A stretch of DNA of 7,340 bases, taken from Thermococcus sp. (lineage in GTDB: Archaea > Methanobacteriota_B > Thermococci > Thermococcales > Thermococcaceae). Positions within the stretch are counted from its first letter, which is position 1, and each line of letters opens with the position of its first letter. Of the stretch, positions 5,601 to 7,340 are shown piece by piece. The position numbers were made by a program, and so were the translations under genes. The stretch lies in NCBI GenBank assembly GCA_027001105.1, contig JALTMZ010000037.1:1-7340 (forward strand), read 5' to 3'. The notes beneath the pieces are model-generated. The model was given only the letters and a program-made list of their open reading frames with translations, was not told the DNA's origin and searched no databases.

Positions 5601-7340
5601 ATGTGGAAGAGAAAAGTTAAATCAATAAATAAGAGGGCATTGGCGTTTATAATTATCTTTTTGTATTACTTTGTTACCCGTCTTTATGGGATTTCTGGTC
5701 ATATGAATGAGTACTTTGACTATGATGAAGGCACATATCTCATGATCGCAAGACTAATCAATCAAGGTTATTTACCCTACAGAGATGTTTATGCAGTCCA
5801 TCCGCCTCTTTTTTATTACATGCTCGCTCTCTGGCTCAGGATATTTGGAGATAATTACGTGAGTGGCAGACTACTCTCTGTATTTCTGGGATTTTTATCA
5901 TTAATTATGGCATATTATATAGGAAAGGAAGTTAAAAACTGGAAACTGGGAGTTGCGTTTACTGGGTTGCTGGCTATGGATCCCCTGTTAATTCATGTAA
6001 ATCCTTTGGTTTTCCATGAAAGTTCAATTGAGTTTTTTACCCTACTATCCTTATATTATTTTGTAAAGTATGCAAAGACGAAGAATCTTAGATATGCTTA
6101 CATTTCACTTTTCTGGGTTGGGATAGGAAGTACATCCAAGTTTACGATACTTCCCTTTGCTGTTGCTTTATATCTTACAATTTTCTTCTCCCTCAACCAA
6201 GAAATTTTTGAACACGTTAAAAATGCCAGCAAAGTGTTATTAAACAAAAAACAAGTATTCATAGAGTTAGTTAGTTACATCTTAATAACTCTTATCTCCA
6301 TGTCAGCAATTTTTATGTGGCCATCTGAGTTAGTAAGAAAGCTGATGATCGTTCCAGGTTTGCATAAAATAGAGGTTTATGGGCAGATAATACCCTCTGC
6401 ATTTTTGCTTGCGATATGGGGAATTTTGACAGTATATGTCTTTAAAATCTCTTATACAGACAAACTAATTAAGCTTGTAGTCTTTTCAATAAAAAACATA
6501 AAATCTGCAATTTTACTCGCTTTGGCTTTTTTGATTCCCAAATTTATTATTGAAGGAACATTAGGAATCATAATAAGCAGAGACTACATCCACCAGACTT
6601 ATCTTGCTCAAGGGGGAAGAGGCTTTCCAATTATAAATTTATTCATGTATATTGGGGACAAGTTTGGCCATATCTACAACAACACATTGGATCTCATGAT
6701 TGCAAATGTTCCGCTAATATTACTAGTCGCTGTTATCCTTCTTGTGTGGACACTTGACCTAAATTCTAAGCCAAACCCCATTAGTCAGCATCTAAAGACA
6801 CTGTTTATTGTTAGTTTTTTTGTGTATTTTATACTCTCTCCTACCTTGCCAAATGACAGGTTTTTAATATCTTTGTGGCTTGTGCTATATCTACTTCTAC
6901 TTGAGTTTTTAAGCTCTGTTAAATTTACCAAGAAACAACTATACGGCATGTTGTCTATCTTCATGGTCTTTCTGCTAATTGCAGATTATGGAATAGTTTA
7001 TCAGTACCCCCAAGGGAAGCTAAAATTCATCTGGGCGGTGCATAGCAAAGAAATGAGAGACGAACTAAAAGAGTACATTCTAAAAAACAATCTGTCAAAC
7101 GAGAAGTTCTATGCTGTGAATCCTATGAATACATACTATTTGGGTCTTCAAACCGAGCCATATTACATTGATACTTTTGGATTGATACTCTTGAAAGATA
7201 TGAATTCGAGTCAAATATTGATGAATCTTTCAGAAACACTAGTCCTGGGGAGTCTTTGTTTCCTCAATGATTTCCTTTCCGGCAACGACCAGGTCAATAC
7301 TGTGGATAGCGGCACCCAATTCTCTCATCTGTCTTTCAAT
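5601..7340 (+). CDS. GT-C (PMT/ArnT-like, family 39-type) membrane glycosyltransferase, open at window edge and probably truncated
   Basis: 580 codons run without a stop to the last base of the window. After a basic N-terminus and one membrane helix comes NEYFDYDEGTYLMIAR (36-51), the acidic first-loop motif of GT-C enzymes (D40, D42, E43), then VHPPLFYYML (66-75), the characteristic HPPL element of the PMT_2/family 39 group. Many further membrane helices follow, then a more soluble C-terminal part (from about 470). Such enzymes transfer a sugar from a dolichol/polyprenyl-phosphate carrier on the outer face of the membrane to a protein or lipid. Acceptor and sugar are unknown; the pilin-like protein next door is one candidate. 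Through about residue 545 (ILMNLSET, near 7235) it reads as a normal AT-rich membrane protein. The last ~35 residues (from LVLGSLCFLND) look unlike the family and are antisense to a plausible minus-strand reading, so the true 3' end is probably missing. No homology search was possible. Confidence 0.85.
   Translation, partial: MWKRKVKSINKRALAFIIIFLYYFVTRLYGISGHMNEYFDYDEGTYLMIARLINQGYLPYRDVYAVHPPLFYYMLALWLRIFGDNYVSGRLLSVFLGFLSLIMAYYIGKEVKNWKLGVAFTGLLAMDPLLIHVNPLVFHESSIEFFTLLSLYYFVKYAKTKNLRYAYISLFWVGIGSTSKFTILPFAVALYLTIFFSLNQEIFEHVKNASKVLLNKKQVFIELVSYILITLISMSAIFMWPSELVRKLMIVPGLHKIEVYGQIIPSAFLLAIWGILTVYVFKISYTDKLIKLVVFSIKNIKSAILLALAFLIPKFIIEGTLGIIISRDYIHQTYLAQGGRGFPIINLFMYIGDKFGHIYNNTLDLMIANVPLILLVAVILLVWTLDLNSKPNPISQHLKTLFIVSFFVYFILSPTLPNDRFLISLWLVLYLLLLEFLSSVKFTKKQLYGMLSIFMVFLLIADYGIVYQYPQGKLKFIWAVHSKEMRDELKEYILKNNLSNEKFYAVNPMNTYYLGLQTEPYYIDTFGLILLKDMNSSQILMNLSETLVLGSLCFLNDFLSGNDQVNTVDSGTQFSHLSFN
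7239..7340 (-). CDS. 3' end of a possible minus-strand gene, unrecognised
   Basis: The minus strand is open from the window edge to a TAG at 7239-7241, giving about 33 residues that include ERQMRELGAAIHSIDLVVAG and then KEIIEETKTPQD. The mix of amphipathic helix, hydrophobic strand and charged tail looks like a real protein C-terminus, more so than the plus-strand reading of the same codons. These bases also look more GC-rich than the preceding 1.6 kb. The fragment is too short to assign; a PIN-like or nucleotide-binding fold was considered but not supported. It overlaps the open frame of the glycosyltransferase by about 100 bases in the same codon register, so at most one reading is likely to be under selection. 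Confidence 0.45.
   Translation of the reverse strand: MERQMRELGAAIHSIDLVVAGKEIIEETKTPQD

Noticed and set aside
7239..7340. PIN-domain (VapC) toxin assignment for the minus-strand fragment
   Set aside because: The SIDLVVAG stretch is only loosely similar, and the protein ends before the conserved late acidic and Thr residues of PIN domains would appear.
1..7340. CRISPR array, tRNA, rRNA, insertion sequence, toxin-antitoxin or defence operon
   Set aside because: No regularly spaced direct repeats, cloverleaf sequences, transposase motifs or defence-family motifs were seen when reading both strands.

Overview
The window comes from a hyperthermophilic euryarchaeon of the Thermococcales (Thermococcus/Pyrococcus group). 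The evidence is an archaeal class I release factor (aRF1), a cell-surface protein ending in a CGP-CTERM-like tail, a class III signal peptide pilin-like protein, Shine-Dalgarno sequences of the GGTGAT type, and AT-rich TATA boxes close to start codons.

Layout. Positions 2-1453 (+) are the 3' part of a large surface protein: a possible beta-propeller-like repeat end, a Thr-rich linker, a LamG-like domain, a fibronectin-III-like stretch and a C-terminal anchor. Positions 1523-2413 (+) encode a DapA/KDG-aldolase/N-acetylneuraminate-lyase family enzyme. It ends tail to tail, with a 7-bp overlap, against aRF1 (2407-3654, -). Upstream of aRF1 on the same strand are a small BofA-like membrane protein (3738-3974) and an unrecognised HEAT-like alpha-helical protein (3980-4546), which form a tight two-gene unit. 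A divergent intergenic region (4547-4711) carries putative promoters, a perfect inverted repeat and a possible C/D-box-like RNA. It is followed on the plus strand by a MazG-type pyrophosphohydrolase with a four-cysteine tail (4712-5002), a pilin-like secreted protein (5059-5532), and a long open frame for a GT-C/PMT-type membrane glycosyltransferase that stays open to the window edge (5601-7340). The last ~100 bases also read well as the 3' end of a minus-strand gene (stop at 7239-7241).

The most striking large-scale signal is composition. Positions 1-2413 are GC-rich (hand counts of two 60-base lines: 57% and 62%). Most of 2500-7235 is AT-rich (hand-counted lines: 40%, 28%, 28%). GC appears to rise again after ~7240. 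The left change lies at or just beyond the convergent gene ends. The right change coincides with the place where the glycosyltransferase stops looking like its family and an opposite-strand reading begins. The simplest reading, which is inference, is a ~4.8 kb segment of AT-rich Thermococcales DNA joined to GC-rich DNA, with the glycosyltransferase cut at the right join. A host of the opposite composition or an assembly chimera are alternatives.

Functionally the genes are a mixture: translation termination (aRF1), nucleotide housekeeping (MazG), carbohydrate or keto-acid metabolism (aldolase family), and cell envelope (LamG surface protein, pilin-like protein, lipid-linked-sugar glycosyltransferase). 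I see no CRISPR array, tRNA, rRNA, transposase or defence system.
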